Source: Cyrtodaria siliqua
Taxonomy: Eukaryota > Mollusca > Bivalvia > Adapedonta > Hiatellidae
Assembly: GCA_037043455.1 (NCBI GenBank)
Contig: JAWPHD010004489.1
Location: forward strand, 62,001-126,000
Direction: 5' to 3'
DNA: 64,000 bases
A program made the position numbers and the translations under genes. The first letter of the stretch is position 1; each line of letters starts with the position of its first letter. Shown here piece after piece: positions 23,430-34,911 of the stretch. The notes under the pieces are model-generated. The model was not told the origin of the DNA, ran no database searches, and saw only the letters and a program-made list of their open reading frames with translations.

Positions 23430-23650
23430 ACTTATCTATGGCCGTCGTAAGACTTATCTACTTTCTTGGACCCCACTCTCACAAAACGGGGAATCTAACA
23501 AAGCAAAAACTAATTATATAACGAATATAATATTTAAATAAATGATAAATATTGAGCCTACGTGTAATGTGGCGCGTCTTTCCCGTACCGGCGTATGGCC
23601 TTATTCGACCCGCGTTCATATTATACGGATACCGGGGGTGTAACGTGGTA
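23430..23650 (-). repeat. Dispersed repeat, copy 2 (inverted, shorter form)
   Basis: Reverse complement of 20268-20720 lacking the ~240 bp internal segment. The ends share GCCGTCGTAAGACTTATC and ACGGATACCGGGGGTG. Confidence 0.75.
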
Positions 23651-24399
23651 TGTTTGTTGTCATGAATAGCAAGTATTTTACTGCATTTCTTTGGAGAGTA
23701 TGAGCACAGAGGGCAGAGATGCGGCTTCAAAATACGCGTAGTGTGAATGAATACAGCGAAATGTTGAAAACGGAAACGTTTTTGTTTTCCTTCTAGATAT
23801 GGTCATACTACACCATTTTCCATAGTCGTCCATTATAGCTCTAAACTCTATACTGGGTTCCCTAATATAAGAAGCTATATTTTTGCTTAATTGTTTTGAA
23901 AGACCTATATTAGTTTTATCTAAAAACCATACACAAACCATACCTTGAGTATGTTTTGGAAAAGCTGTTTGGGTCGGATGGTAGTGACCCACCTACTTGC
24001 ATGCAGAAACACAAGGAAAATGTAAAATATACATCTTGTTTTTATTATGCCACAAATTATGAATACATTGCACAAATGTATGATTTAACCTTCAAAAGTA
24101 CTCTTCAAAAGTTGAATTTAAATTTTTAGCAAGATCGTTTGGTTTGTTTACCTTGTCAACCAATCAAAATTAAGAGATTCTGTGTAATGGCTCCGAATTT
24201 ACCTGGAACTTTTTCCCTGCCCGCTGATTGGTTAGTAATTGGTGTAGTCTGATCATATAGTTAAATGTGAGTGATTCATAGAAATTAAAGCGTATTAAAA
24301 AACGAATGTTGTAGAACGTGTGACTGATCTCAAACAATAGCTTATTTTGAATTGTTACCAACGGACTGAATTTCATCGGTCTGACACCATTTGTCGTGG
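23651..24399. other. Non-coding, nothing recognised
   Basis: Minus-strand open frames at 23678-23992 and 24170-24430 show no domain. Neither is supported as a gene. Confidence 0.4.
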
Positions 24400-24945
24400 C
24401 ATACTGGTGCGACTTGCTATACGTGTTCACTTGTTAGTACACAGTAACAAAGAAAGTACATGCAAATTATGCCCGCCGAATGCAAGTTAAAATCAGCCGA
24501 GGCCGTGACTTGCTATTGTTCACTTGTTAGTACACAGTAACAAATCAGCCGAGGCCGTGACTTGCTACTGTTCACTTGTTAGTACACAGTAACAAATCAG
24601 CCGAGGCCGTGACTTGCTTTGTTCACTTGTTAGTACACAGTAACAAATCAGCCGAGGCCGTGACTTGCTTTGTTCACTTGTTAGTACACAGTAACAAATC
24701 AGCCCAGCCGAGGCCGTGACTTGCTTTGTTCACTTGTTAGTACACAGTAACAAATCAGCCGAGGCCGTGACTTGCTTTGTTCACTTGTTAGTACACAGTA
24801 ACAAATCAGCCGAGGCCGTGACTTGTTTTGTTCACTTGTTAGTACACAGTAACAAATCAGCCGAGGCCGTGACTTGCTTTGTTCACTTGTTAGTACACAG
24901 TAAAAAAGAAAGTACATAATAACGCCCGTCGAATGCACATTATCA
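24400..24945. repeat. 51 bp minisatellite, about 8 units, with matching flanks
   Basis: The unit contains AATCAGCCGAGGCCGTGACT and CACTTGTTAGTACACAGTAA. The full array is about 24491-24903; the first units carry CTATTG or CTACTG variants and one has a 6 bp insert. Both sides carry an AAGAAAGTACAT plus GCCCGYCGAATGCA segment, so the array sits inside a duplicated context. Confidence 0.9.
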
Positions 24946-25084
24946 GACAATAAAATGAAATAAATTAAGGCAGGCAAGCTTTCCAAATTGTCTTTCTAAA
25001 AAAGTATAATCTGGTAAATTGAGCTACAATACAATTATCAATATACATTATGATGTTTCAATGTCACTTCGTGTTTTATGTGAA

Positions 25085-25235
25085 ATCCTTCATCTGTCAT
25101 GAAAGGGTCGATTCTTACGGATGGCGGGAGGTGTACAGTACTGGATCTACCCAGGAAAAGTGGGTGGTCTGCCTCCACCACGAAAAAACATCGGCCGTCA
25201 TATATAACCTTACATGTATTGAAAATGACATAAAA
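25085..25235 (+). repeat. SINE fragment, family A
   Basis: Body only: GATTCTTACGGATGGCGGGA, GGTGTACAGTACTGGATCTA, AAAAGTGGGTGGTCTGCC and GCCGTCATATATAACC. The tRNA-like head is missing. Confidence 0.7.
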
Positions 25236-25695
25236 CACCATACTAACTAATAACATCATGAAAGGGCGCTGACCGCCGGCGTATAATTGACGTTCATTAC
25301 ATTTATAGTATAGTTGGACGTGATGGACAGGCGTATAGTGCAATGTATTGCCGGGAACGTGAGGTTTACAACCTACACTGTTCAAAACACTGCTAATGTG
25401 GGGTCATTGGTCGGAAGTAAATGTTAAAACGGATGTTATTTTTCCGGAAATGTATGTATGTTATTGATCGTTTTTTTTATTTATTGTTATTATTTTTTAT
25501 AATGAATTTATTTTATTATATCAGTTAATACACAGCACACTATTATATGGTGCACAGAACGTTTAGTTTATACATTGCATATATACAATAATTTATGCTA
25601 TATTTGTTTAAAATCATACTGTATCTTCAAAGGTAAATGTTATCTTGAATACTAATTAATATAATAATTTGATATTTTTCTGTTTGTGTTGAATG
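25236..25695. other. Non-coding, nothing recognised
   Basis: AT-rich flank of the next TIR element. Confidence 0.4.
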
Positions 25696-27547
25696 TATAC
25701 TAAAGGAAAAAAGAAACGCAACTCTGGAATTTCGGCTATATAATGCATACTCCTTAAAATAATAATTTAAGGACCACACAATAGAACAATAATAATTGCT
25801 TAATCTTTAATATTATGGATTTCATATTCATATAAAAAGTTCAGTAATACATGTGTGTAATGTATGTTACGGGTAAAATGTAACAAGAAAGGAAGTAAAA
25901 CTATCAACAACCAATTTAAATACTACATTGAAAAATATTCACTTACAGAAAGTACATAAATGGATCCATATTTCTTTAAAATCCAATATACGAATAAAGT
26001 CCAAATACTATTGGTAAGTGTCACTTTAATCTGAATTGTCAAGTGTCTCTTTAATCCAATTTCGCTTCAAATATTTCCTGTTTTATTCATTCACAATAGT
26101 CCAAAGGTCCAAATAATCCACTGTCATTTTTATTATAGATGAGCACAATATGTTTATCCTCTCACAATATATGTTTAATTATATATATCATCCAATAATT
26201 TCACTTTATACTGAATTTATACTCAATTCAAATACTGAATACTGAAACCCCACAACAATCCTAAAAGGCTGTATTTATACTTGTCATAGAATGGCATAGA
26301 ACATTTAGAATGTTCCAGTATGATAACACATTATTTTTTAAATAACTTTAACAGTCATATGATGCCTCATATAATGTCATAGCAGCTTTAGAATATTCCA
26401 ATAACATTGAATGAGTCATATGATGTATCACATGATGTAAACAATAATTTAAAAGTTACTAGAATATTGTATAAACACTGGTTGTCAATCAAAACAGTCT
26501 GGCATAAAATTCAATAGTACACAACCCAGTTATTTATATGTGCTATTAATAGAAACAACTTGATAGCTATATATCATTATATACATGATGGTAACATATA
26601 ACAATTGTAAAATAATACAGCTTAACTTTACTTAATTCTTTTCAGGAGTACATAAACTGCAAACTTAATTGCATGTAATATTCCAGAGAAATGCCCAGAA
26701 ATGTAAAAAAAAAAGAAAAAGAAGAGTGTTGCAGCAAGTTAGACAAAGGACTAAATTGTGCTGATGTAGACCTTTTTAACACAGACTCGGTACACTTTTA
26801 ACTTGAAATGTTTAAATGTTGAACTTCCACTTTGAATAATTGAGCCATTTGACGTAAAAAGATTACAAAAGATTACATCCCAAGTTTTTTTTTCTTTTTA
26901 AATAAACATATATTAGTAAAAAAAACATGCTGAGATGCCTCCACCCATCCCTCTTTTTTCTTTTCTCTCAATTACATCTCCATATAGCTTAATTATAGTG
27001 AAATGATCTTTACTAATAACGCATACACATTTTAAGTAGACTACCACTATACTATATATACACTTGCCAGCAGAAAATCATATTTTGTAGAGCAAAAGCA
27101 ATAAAATACTATAAATAAATTTATTTATATTGTTAAATGCATGAAATATATCTGTTGAGTGTTCAGTGTGAATGATTTGTGTATCTGTACATATACGTTA
27201 ATATATATAACCAGTGCATTGTATACATAACATTGAATTGGATAGTCCTCCCCGACCCTCTGCTCACCACTAGACGGGGAGAATAAATGGGTTTCTATTT
27301 TTTGAAGCTGAAAAAAGCAACAACAATAAAACAAAACAAAAAAGAAAAACAAAAAAAAACAAAAAAACAATTTGCTCACATGCTTGTGTCAAACGGGTAT
27401 TCTATCAATAATGAAATTATTAATTTTATACGTTTTGTGTTGGTTTAGTCTTTGCACCATTCGAGTTACAGCAGCATATTTTACATACAATATACGATCA
27501 TATACAGCGAAAATTCCCGAGTTGCGTTTCTTTTTTCCTTTAGTATA
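25696..27547. mobile_element. Mariner-like non-autonomous DNA element, ~1.85 kb
   Basis: The ends are inverted repeats of about 45 bp: TATACTAAAGGAAAAAAGAA at the left and its complement at the right (TTCTTTTTTCCTTTAGTATA), continuing through ACGCAACTC. TA at both outer edges fits a Tc1/mariner-type TA target. The interior (25.7-27.5 kb) has no transposase-like frame, so the copy is non-autonomous or eroded. The segment 25865-26200 is shared with 30350-30720. Confidence 0.7.
25865..26200 (+). repeat. Segment shared with 30350-30720
   Basis: Shared order: AAAATGTAACAAGAAAG, ATTCACT...ACAGAA, repeated GTSTCTTTAATCC units, and GATGAGCACAATATG followed by ATCCTCTCACAAT. It lies inside the TIR element and may be a nested insertion or part of that family. 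Confidence 0.6.
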
Positions 27548-27729
27548 GAGTATCGATTCAGTTTTGGTTTACAGTACTTTACACTGTTAAACATCTGGTA
27601 GTTGGTTTCTTGGCTAGGTAATAGTGTAGCAATGGTTATTGCCCTGGTTCTATTTGTGGTGATGGAAAATACAGACTATCCGTTAAATAACATATACTTG
27701 TTGCCTAAACCTATGGCGGCTAATTTTTG

Positions 27730-28030
27730 CCATTTTTCGTTTTTCGTTATTTCGCCGCGAAAAGACGATAGAACGAAAAGACAACAGAACGAAAAGACGA
27801 ACGCATGACTGAACGAAAAGACGAAAGAAGACAGAACGAAAAGACAACATTTCAAGGTGAAAAGACGAAAGAACGCCACGCAGAAAGAAGAAAAGACGAC
27901 AGTTCAGCCGCGAAAAGATGCCATTTGATCTGGTTGTCTTATCATTATTTCGTGTAGTTTTCTGTCGTCTTTTCGCTTCTAATCTGTCGTCTTTTCGTTC
28001 TGTCGTTCTTTTGTCTTTTCAGTGAGGCAG
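27730..28030. repeat. CGAAAAGACGA-type degenerate minisatellite
   Basis: Dense copies of GAACGAAAAGACGA and, further right, the complement TCGTCTTTTCG. It starts after TTTTTGCCATTTTTCGT and TTTCGCCGCGAAAAGACGA. A second cluster with the same edge sequence occurs inverted at 58531-58740. Confidence 0.8.
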
Positions 28031-28874
28031 ATTTTCTTGTTACAGAGAAAAAGCGAAAAAACACGAATTTTTGTGTTGACAAGGTAGTCTCTGAACTTTA
28101 TGAATAGGTAAGTTTGAAGACCCTTTGTAGCATTATTGAACGCCGCCAGTGTTGCCCAGAGCTTTGTCCGTGGTAAAATTACGAGCGTTGAAAGTGCAGC
28201 TCTGAAAGTGGGTCACCCTGCTACCCCTTAAACACCATGTGAATGATAGTATATAGTGGGTTGGAGACAATTTCAGAAATCGTTTTATTTTGTTGATTTT
28301 CTTATAGATATTCATCAAATGGATAGTAAAAGTGCGTTATAACAGACTGATATGTGTTCATGATTCTGGTGCCAGTGGACGACCCCACTTTCGACCTGTG
28401 CTTGTTTAGTCTTGATCATCTTCGACGCTTGATTGCAAATACAAACGTCTTGACCAAACGTGCAGAAACAAATTTGAAACTGGAAGCACGTGACCGTAAT
28501 CAATATTGTTTTATTAAAGTATTTCTGATCATCCGCATTTAGTCGATATAATAATGAAGTTTCCCTCTTTGTTTTTTAATACATGTATTGTCTTTCTGCC
28601 TTTCTGTATATCATGGATAGCAGGTTTTTCTGTCTCAGCCAATCAGAAACGATACCAGAATCTCGGCAAACTTCTTTAGGAGAACTGTTCTAGACGTTTG
28701 TCTTGAAAACAAGCGAGCGTCGCAGATGATCTATATTAATTACGGTGACGTTATCGTGCGACATATTCCACCTTTTAAAAGCGCGGGTACCTGAAAAAAT
28801 CTTCACGTTGTATGTGCTTTTGCTGAACCAGCACATTTATAATATATGCATTAAAGTTAAAGTTTTTTTCTATG
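28031..28874. other. Non-coding, nothing recognised
   Basis: Short overlapping frames on both strands (28315-28542) are not supported as genes. Confidence 0.4.
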
Positions 28875-29088
28875 TTAAAGGGACACATGGCAATCTTGAA
28901 GGTTTTATTAGCATCTCGGTTGCATTTAAATTAGCATCTCGGTTTATTAATGACTATCATTTTGACTATAAACATGCTTGCATATAATTTCCAATTTTTC
29001 TTCTTATTCTGTATTGAAATATAGTATTGGTGCTATATAATCAACAGTTAGTAATATGAAAAAAAAAGATTGCCGTGTGTCCCTTTAA
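28875..29088. mobile_element. MITE with TTAA ends, 214 bp
   Basis: The left end is TTAAAGGGACACATGGCAAT and the right end GATTGCCGTGTGTCCCTTTAA. TTAA at both edges is the target duplicated by piggyBac-type elements. The same ends bound 43930-44427. Confidence 0.8.
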
Positions 29089-29694
29089 CAAACATTTTTT
29101 TAATAAAAGATTGACGCAAATCCGACACCGGCTGTAATCCAGATTAACTTCCCATTGTGGCGTGTATTCGATAACGTTTTAAAACGTTTCTGTTGTTTTG
29201 ACTGATAGTGTTTATTAAACAATTTGTTTGTTTGGTCTCACACCTCTATTATCTCCCCTGAAAGCTCACGGACCTAGACACAAAAGGAAAACAGAAAATA
29301 ATTCTATTTTTTCTCAATTTTAGGCAATTTTTAATTTGAAAAATAGGTTTTTCTGTGCTTTAGCATACATCTGCAGTGTAAAAGACAGATGATACAGAAA
29401 ATCCCATGTTGATATGAGGGTTCATTCAAATTTCAGAATTGTTTGACCTACGCACCACATATTCAGCTAGATAGTGTATGAATTTTGTATTTTCCATAGG
29501 GTTCACAAAACATGAGCGAGAAAAAAAACCAACCTGGCTAACTTATGTATTTTATTGTTTTAAATTACTGGTCTTGGCTATACTGAAGATATTAAACCAA
29601 CAACAATGTCTGCTGCTCTGCTTTGAAGCTCAGATGTTGGAAAAGGCTGTACAGTAACCCTATGGGAAAATTAATTGTGGTGTGAGACCGTTTG
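29089..29694. other. Non-coding, nothing recognised
   Basis: No gene or repeat boundary seen. Confidence 0.4.
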
Positions 29695-29965
29695 AATGGT
29701 GTTTTTCGTTATTTTAGCACATGTAAGGTCATATATGAAGGTCGATTTGTAGAGGCAGGCCACTAGAGGTAGAGGCAGGCCACTATGGGTAGAGGCAGGC
29801 CACCCCATTTTCCTGGTTAGAACCAGTAATGTACACCTCCCGTCAGCCGTAAGAATCGACACTTTCTCACTTACAAGTCGAGATCCCAGTTGGTTCGAAC
29901 CCGCAGCGGTGAGAGGCGAGAAGGTTTACAACGCAACGTCTTAATCACTCGACCACAGAAATCTT
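29695..29965 (-). repeat. tRNA-derived SINE, family A, minus strand
   Basis: On the minus strand the head (about 29890-29965) has GTGGTCGAGTGATTAAGACG and the B box GGGTTCGAACC. The body has ATCTCGACTTGTAAG, GACGGGAGGTGTACA and GGTTCTAACCAGG. A short internal AGAGGCAGGCCACTA tandem (three copies) sits near the 3' end. Confidence 0.75.
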
Positions 29966-30054
29966 CTAAGAAAGCAAGGTTCGAAATGGGAAGCTATTTA
30001 TTATCGGATGAATGCCCAACATTGCTATAAAACTAGCTGTGAGAAGCATAGGTC

Positions 30055-30275
30055 TTATGGTGTGTACCTACCATACAGCTATGAATCGTCCTATGGTGTG
30101 TACCTACCATACATATATGAATCGTCCTATGGTGTGTACCTACCATACAGCTATGAATCGTCCTATTCGGTGTACAGGTAGAGTGGTGTGTACCTACCTT
30201 AATGCTATGAATCGTCCTATTCGGTGTACAGGTAGAGTGGTGTGTACCTACCATACAGCTATGAATCGTCCTTTT
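30055..30275. repeat. 36 bp tandem repeat, 5 units
   Basis: The unit is GGTGTGTACCTACCATACAG plus CTATGAATCGTCCTAT. Two units carry an extra TTCGGTGTACAGGTAGAG. Confidence 0.9.
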
Positions 30276-30309
30276 TACGCATTTTACGCATTTTGTCCGT
30301 CAGGGTCAT

Positions 30310-31440
30310 ATGATCCTATGTTACGAGTAACCAAAGTTAAGTTACGCGTGTTACGAGTTAAAATGTAACAAGAAAGAAAGCAACACAAGCAACTCAAAAA
30401 TATAATTAACAGATTTATTTACAAACAGTATTCACTAACAGAATACACAAATCCAGTTTTTCATTACTATCCAATTTATGATTTAAGTCCAAATACAATT
30501 ATCCAATGTTCCTTTAATTCACATTAGCAAGTTTCTCTTTAATCCAAAACAGTAAGAGTCTCTTTAATCCAAAACGGTAAGTGTCTCTTTAATCCAAATG
30601 TTAATAATTGTCCTTTCAGTCCAAATTAATTTCCAATATTTCCGGTTTAGTCCAAATATCCAATTTCACTGTTAATCTGATGAGCACAATATGTATTAAA
30701 TCCTCTCACAATTATATTTTCTAAACGCATCCAAATCTAAATTAACTTTAATGAAGAATACTGAAACTGATCTCAACTTTACTGCTGGGCTGCTCCCAGA
30801 GTTGGATTATATACTGTCTTAGACTGTTCCTGAAGGCTTCCCCACTAAAATTGTCCAATAAAAATAGTCCACATCATCATCAATGAATTTGCATAAATAA
30901 TTTGCATACAAGATAAACACATTTACATCTATACTATTTTTAACTTTCTTCAAGGCCAAATCAATAATAAACTCGCAATGCAACATGTACACACCGAGAC
31001 ATATGCAACAATACATGTACACCTTCAGACTTAGGTAACACGCGTAACATAAGAACATGATTTCATTGGTTATTTATGTTACGGGTTACATAGTGGTTAT
31101 GTAACGCGTAACATAAGAAGGTTAGGTAAGTGACGCACAACATAAAAAAAATATCATTTCATTGGTTGTTTAAGTTACGTGTAAAATAGGCTTAACTTAC
31201 ACTCAACATAACATGATTTCATTGGTTAGTTATGTTACGAGTAACTTAAGCCTATATTACGGGTAACTTAAGAACATTGGTTAGGTATGTTACGTATAAC
31301 TTAAGCCTATGTAACAAGTAACTTAAGAACATTGGTTAGTTTTTTACGCGTAACTTAAGCCTATGTTACGGGTAACTTTTAAGAACACTGGTTAGTTATG
31401 CTACACGTAACGCAAGACGATAAGTTAAGTTAAGCGTAAC
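30310..31440. mobile_element. Repeat element rich in GTTACGNGTAAC palindromes
   Basis: The left part (30310-30720) matches 25865-26200. The right part (31030-31440) has tandem ~55-60 bp units with palindromic GTTACGCGTAAC or GTTACGAGTAAC and AACTTAAGCCTAT. The left edge (GTTACGAGTAACC) carries the same palindrome, suggesting both ends belong to one element. No coding capacity. Confidence 0.55.
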
Positions 31441-31741
31441 ATAAGAACATGATCCATTGGTCATTTTTGCACATATCTAATTGGTTCCAGTGTCAATCCT
31501 AGCGTGTACCAAAACACATGCTCAGTAGCGGACTTTCCTAATGGTACACCGGGCCAGATTTATTTTTAAGTTAGACAAATAGACATATATCTATATTCAA
31601 GTCTTGTTTAATGATTTTCTTTTGATATTCTATCAGAATGCCTACTTCAGTGTTTGGTACCTTTCTACCAACTGCCTCTGTGTTCCTCAGCATTGTTCCG
31701 GACCTGAACTAGAATCTTACATTCGTGACTTTAATAAACTC

Positions 31742-31827
31742 GTTGGATAAAATGATAGGATACGAGAATCGTTGGATAAAGAGATACGATACTCGGCAGA
31801 GCCACGTATCCTATCATTTTATCCAAC
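31742..31827. repeat. Hairpin, perfect 23 bp arms
   Basis: GTTGGATAAAATGATAGGAT... is inverted as ...ATCCTATCATTTTATCCAAC, with a 40 bp loop that holds a partial third copy. Confidence 0.85.
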
Positions 31828-32062
31828 TCAAAGACTTTGTCTCCATCTACCTCGATAGCAAAATATGCGGAACGGGTATGCCACCGCAAAACGTTATTTT
31901 ATCAAAAAAATAAAAGCCAACAGTAAATATTTACATTCACCTGATATAATGTACGTCTGTTGAAAACAAGTAGCGCATATTTTTTCAAATAAGCTTCACT
32001 TCTTAACAGAAAACGGATCTCCACAGTCTCTTAACTCTTGCACTTTTTTATCATTATCAACC

Positions 32063-32275
32063 GTGGCCGTGGTGGTAAAGACTACGTTTGAAACATTCTC
32101 TCCTCTAATCGCTGCTGGTTCGAATCCCACTGGGAGCTCGACTTGTAAAAATAGTGTTCATTCTTATGGATTGCGGGAGATAGGCCTAAACAGTACTGGT
32201 TCTATCCAGAACAAGTGGGTTATCTGCTTACGCCACGTACAAATCGACCGTCATATATAGCCTAAAACGTGCTGG
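32063..32275 (+). repeat. tRNA-derived SINE, family A, full copy
   Basis: The head has CCGTGGTGGTAAAG (A-box-like) and CTGGTTCGAATCCC (B box). The body is GGGAGCTCGACTTGTAAAAA, TTCTTATGGATTGCGGGAG, AGTACTGGTTCTATCCAG and CGACCGTCATATATAGCC. The copy ends directly in the (AACC)n tract, which is probably its expanded 3' tail. Confidence 0.75.
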
Positions 32276-32623
32276 CAACCAACCAACCAACCAACCAACC
32301 AACCAACCAACCAACCAACCAACCAACCAACCAACCAACCAACCAACCAACCAACCAACCAACCAACCAACCAACCAACCAACCAACCAACCAACCAACC
32401 AACCAACCAACCAACCAACCAACCAACCAACCAACCAACCAACCAACCAACCAACCAACCAACCAACCAACCAACCAACCAACCAACCAACCAACCAACC
32501 AACCAACCAACCAACCAACCAACCAACCAACCAACCAACCAACCAACCAACCAACCAACCAACCAACCAACCAACCAACCAACCAACCAACCAACCAACC
32601 AACCAACCAACCAACCAACCAAC
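32276..32623. repeat. (AACC)n tetranucleotide array, ~87 units
   Basis: About 348 bp with no visible interruption. All frames are open and encode Val-Gly-Trp-Leu or Thr-Asn-Gln-Pro repeats, which is an artefact of the repeat. Confidence 0.98.
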
Positions 32624-32910
32624 GACATTGTTAATGGTATAGTGAAAGGCACATGTACCCTAAAGCGCGTTGAATGGCAAAATTACCATAAAAGGCTTGA
32701 AAGGAAAAATTATTTTATCATTCACCGCAAAAAAACACAGAAACAAAAACAAAAACAAACAAACAACAACAAAACAAATAAAAACGCCGAAAACAATACT
32801 AATTAAAAGTAGGCATGGCTAACGGGAAAAACGTATGTTATTAATATCTCGAGTGTTTAGCCTAGTGGCTGTTTTTATGGAAGCTGTTGTTTTCAATGGA
32901 AGTCACCGGA

Positions 32911-33206
32911 AGTGACACGTAACAAAGACACCGGTAGTGACACGTAACAAAGCCACCGGTAGTGACACGTAACAAAGACACCAGTAGTGACACGTAACAA
33001 AGACACCGGTAGTGACACGTAACAAAGACACCGGTAGTGACACGTAACAAAGACACCGGTAGTGACACGTAACAAAGACACCGGTAGTGACACGTAACAA
33101 AGACACCGGAAGTGACACGTAACAAAGACACCGGTAGTGACACGTAACAAAGACACCGGTAGTGACACGTAACAAAGACACCAGTAGTGACACGTAACAA
33201 AGACAC
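32911..33206. repeat. 25 bp minisatellite, ~12 units
   Basis: The unit is AGTGACACGTAACAAAGACA plus CCGGT, with a few T/A and G/A variants. Three overlapping minus-strand open frames arise only from the repeat length. Confidence 0.95.
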
Positions 33207-34601
33207 TATGTATATGACGAGAGTCTGATACTGTTCTGTTCTGTGAACAATTCTCAGTCTGAGTATAGAGACAGTGTGTTTTAATACTGCCTATCAGGAA
33301 AAGAAAGGATTCCCGAGAAAACGCTACAAGCTCATATCTTGATTTTAATAATTGGCTTTTTTTTCTAAACCATTAACAACCAAAATAACGTCCCACACAC
33401 ATGCTATGTCAGCTACCCTTTCCCCCTCGAGATCGATGTTTGGCCTAGTAAAGCTGAAGGTTATTGGGAAAACGCACACGACGGTTCCACTGCGCATGTC
33501 CGTATGGCGAACATGTCGAATTCATTTACGAGCAGTTTATATTGGGCGAATTTTGAGAAAGACTCAAGGGAAGACGAATTTATACCAATATTACTGAACT
33601 CTTGTTTTTAAATCTTCTTTCATTTATTACACGACATATCGTTGCATTCGGTTTGTGTGGAACCAGGCATGTATGGTAGGCCTATTTCCTATTGCGGTTA
33701 AACTTAGTGCAAGCGTGGAACCAGGCACGCGTAGTATTACGGTTAAACTCAGTGCAGGAGTGGAACCAGACACGTGAAAGTCGTGACACAGACAATTCGG
33801 TCAATGTGATCCATACAGCTCACACGCACTGTAGCATTGACGCAGATTACAACCGATCAATACACCAATCCAATATGTTGTTATTCTGTACCGATATTTA
33901 TTTGCGTGGGATTTTTCTGCAGAAAGTTGGCAACATATATCATTGTCAAGCTTTTGTCATTAGGAAAAAAATGTTGCCATCCTCAATTTATAAAGGTCAT
34001 AACCTCAAGGTCAAGGTCATGACTTTGCAATTTATAAGTAAACACATTTCATTCTGTTACTGTGTACAATGTGTCACAATCTGTTTATTTTCACTGTATT
34101 ATAATGACAACTAAAAAGCACTTTGCAAGGTAAAGTTCGTTAGTGTTGATGCTATAAAGTGGCATTTGTACTAGATTACATTGATAAACAAAGCAAAATG
34201 CAAAACAAACTGCTTGTGTTGTCACAAATTATAAGGAGTGGAAGTGCAGACTATGTACTGAGTATAAATATGGGGTTCTGTGTCAATGAACATTATGCAG
34301 AAAGTATTGCTTAATATCTTGGGAGGACTATTTTGTTGCTAATTTTAAAGACTTCGAATTAAAAGCAGTGCATGTTTTAAACATATTTCGTTTTATTTGC
34401 AGGAATGGTTCCAAGAGTTATGTGAAACATGGATTAGTCTTTTTCAACTACGGATCGGGCAGCTGATAAAAAAAGAAACAGATTTTAATATATATATTTT
34501 TTCTGTGTGTGTCAGAAAAGAATACAATACGAGATAATTTCTCCAAGATCTGGCGAATCGTATGAAAATGTTATCAAATTTGGATTGAATCTGACATATA
34601 G
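33207..34601. other. Non-coding, with a short local duplication
   Basis: GTGGAACCAGRCACG and GGTTAAACTYAGTGCA recur two to three times at about 33655-33775. The open frames at 33352-33597 and 33692-34114 have no recognisable domain. Nothing else is supported. Confidence 0.45.
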
Positions 34602-34730
34602 AGAATATTATGTCAGTGCCTTTTACTATCAAGTTTATTAGGCGAGGCTTAGAAAACGAGCCTCGTCATTCTTCGTTTTCGTGCCGAGCCTAATAAACCT
34701 GATAGTAAAAGGCACTGACATAATATTCTA
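34602..34730. mobile_element. Foldback hairpin, 129 bp
   Basis: The left arm is AGAATATTATGTCAGTGCCT and the right arm is its complement. The loop region contains GGCTTAGAAAACGAGCCTCG. A lone arm of the same element lies at 56593-56668. Confidence 0.85.
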
Positions 34731-34911
34731 TTTATCATGTAGAATATCCACATTTTCTGTATGAATTACTATTATTACTTATTTCTCAGAATGTTACGCT
34801 TATCGAGGACGCCGCCATGTTGTTGTTTTTTGTTTGTTTTATGACGTCAGGCAACGTTACGTGCATGAAATCAGATAACGTTACGTACAACAAACGCCGA
34901 GGGATTCCGCA

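Noticed and set aside
24400..24945. CRISPR-like array
   Set aside because: Units are contiguous with no unique spacers and the context is eukaryotic; a plain minisatellite.
32276..32623. Telomeric repeat
   Set aside because: The unit is AACC, not the TTAGGG type expected for animals; it starts exactly at a SINE end.
32228..32652. Long frames of Val-Gly-Trp-Leu or Thr-Asn-Gln-Pro repeats
   Set aside because: Translation of the (AACC)n array; open in several frames on both strands because the unit contains no stop.
32862..33206. Three overlapping Cys/Tyr/Leu-rich repeat frames
   Set aside because: Produced by the 25 bp minisatellite, which is open in all three minus-strand frames.
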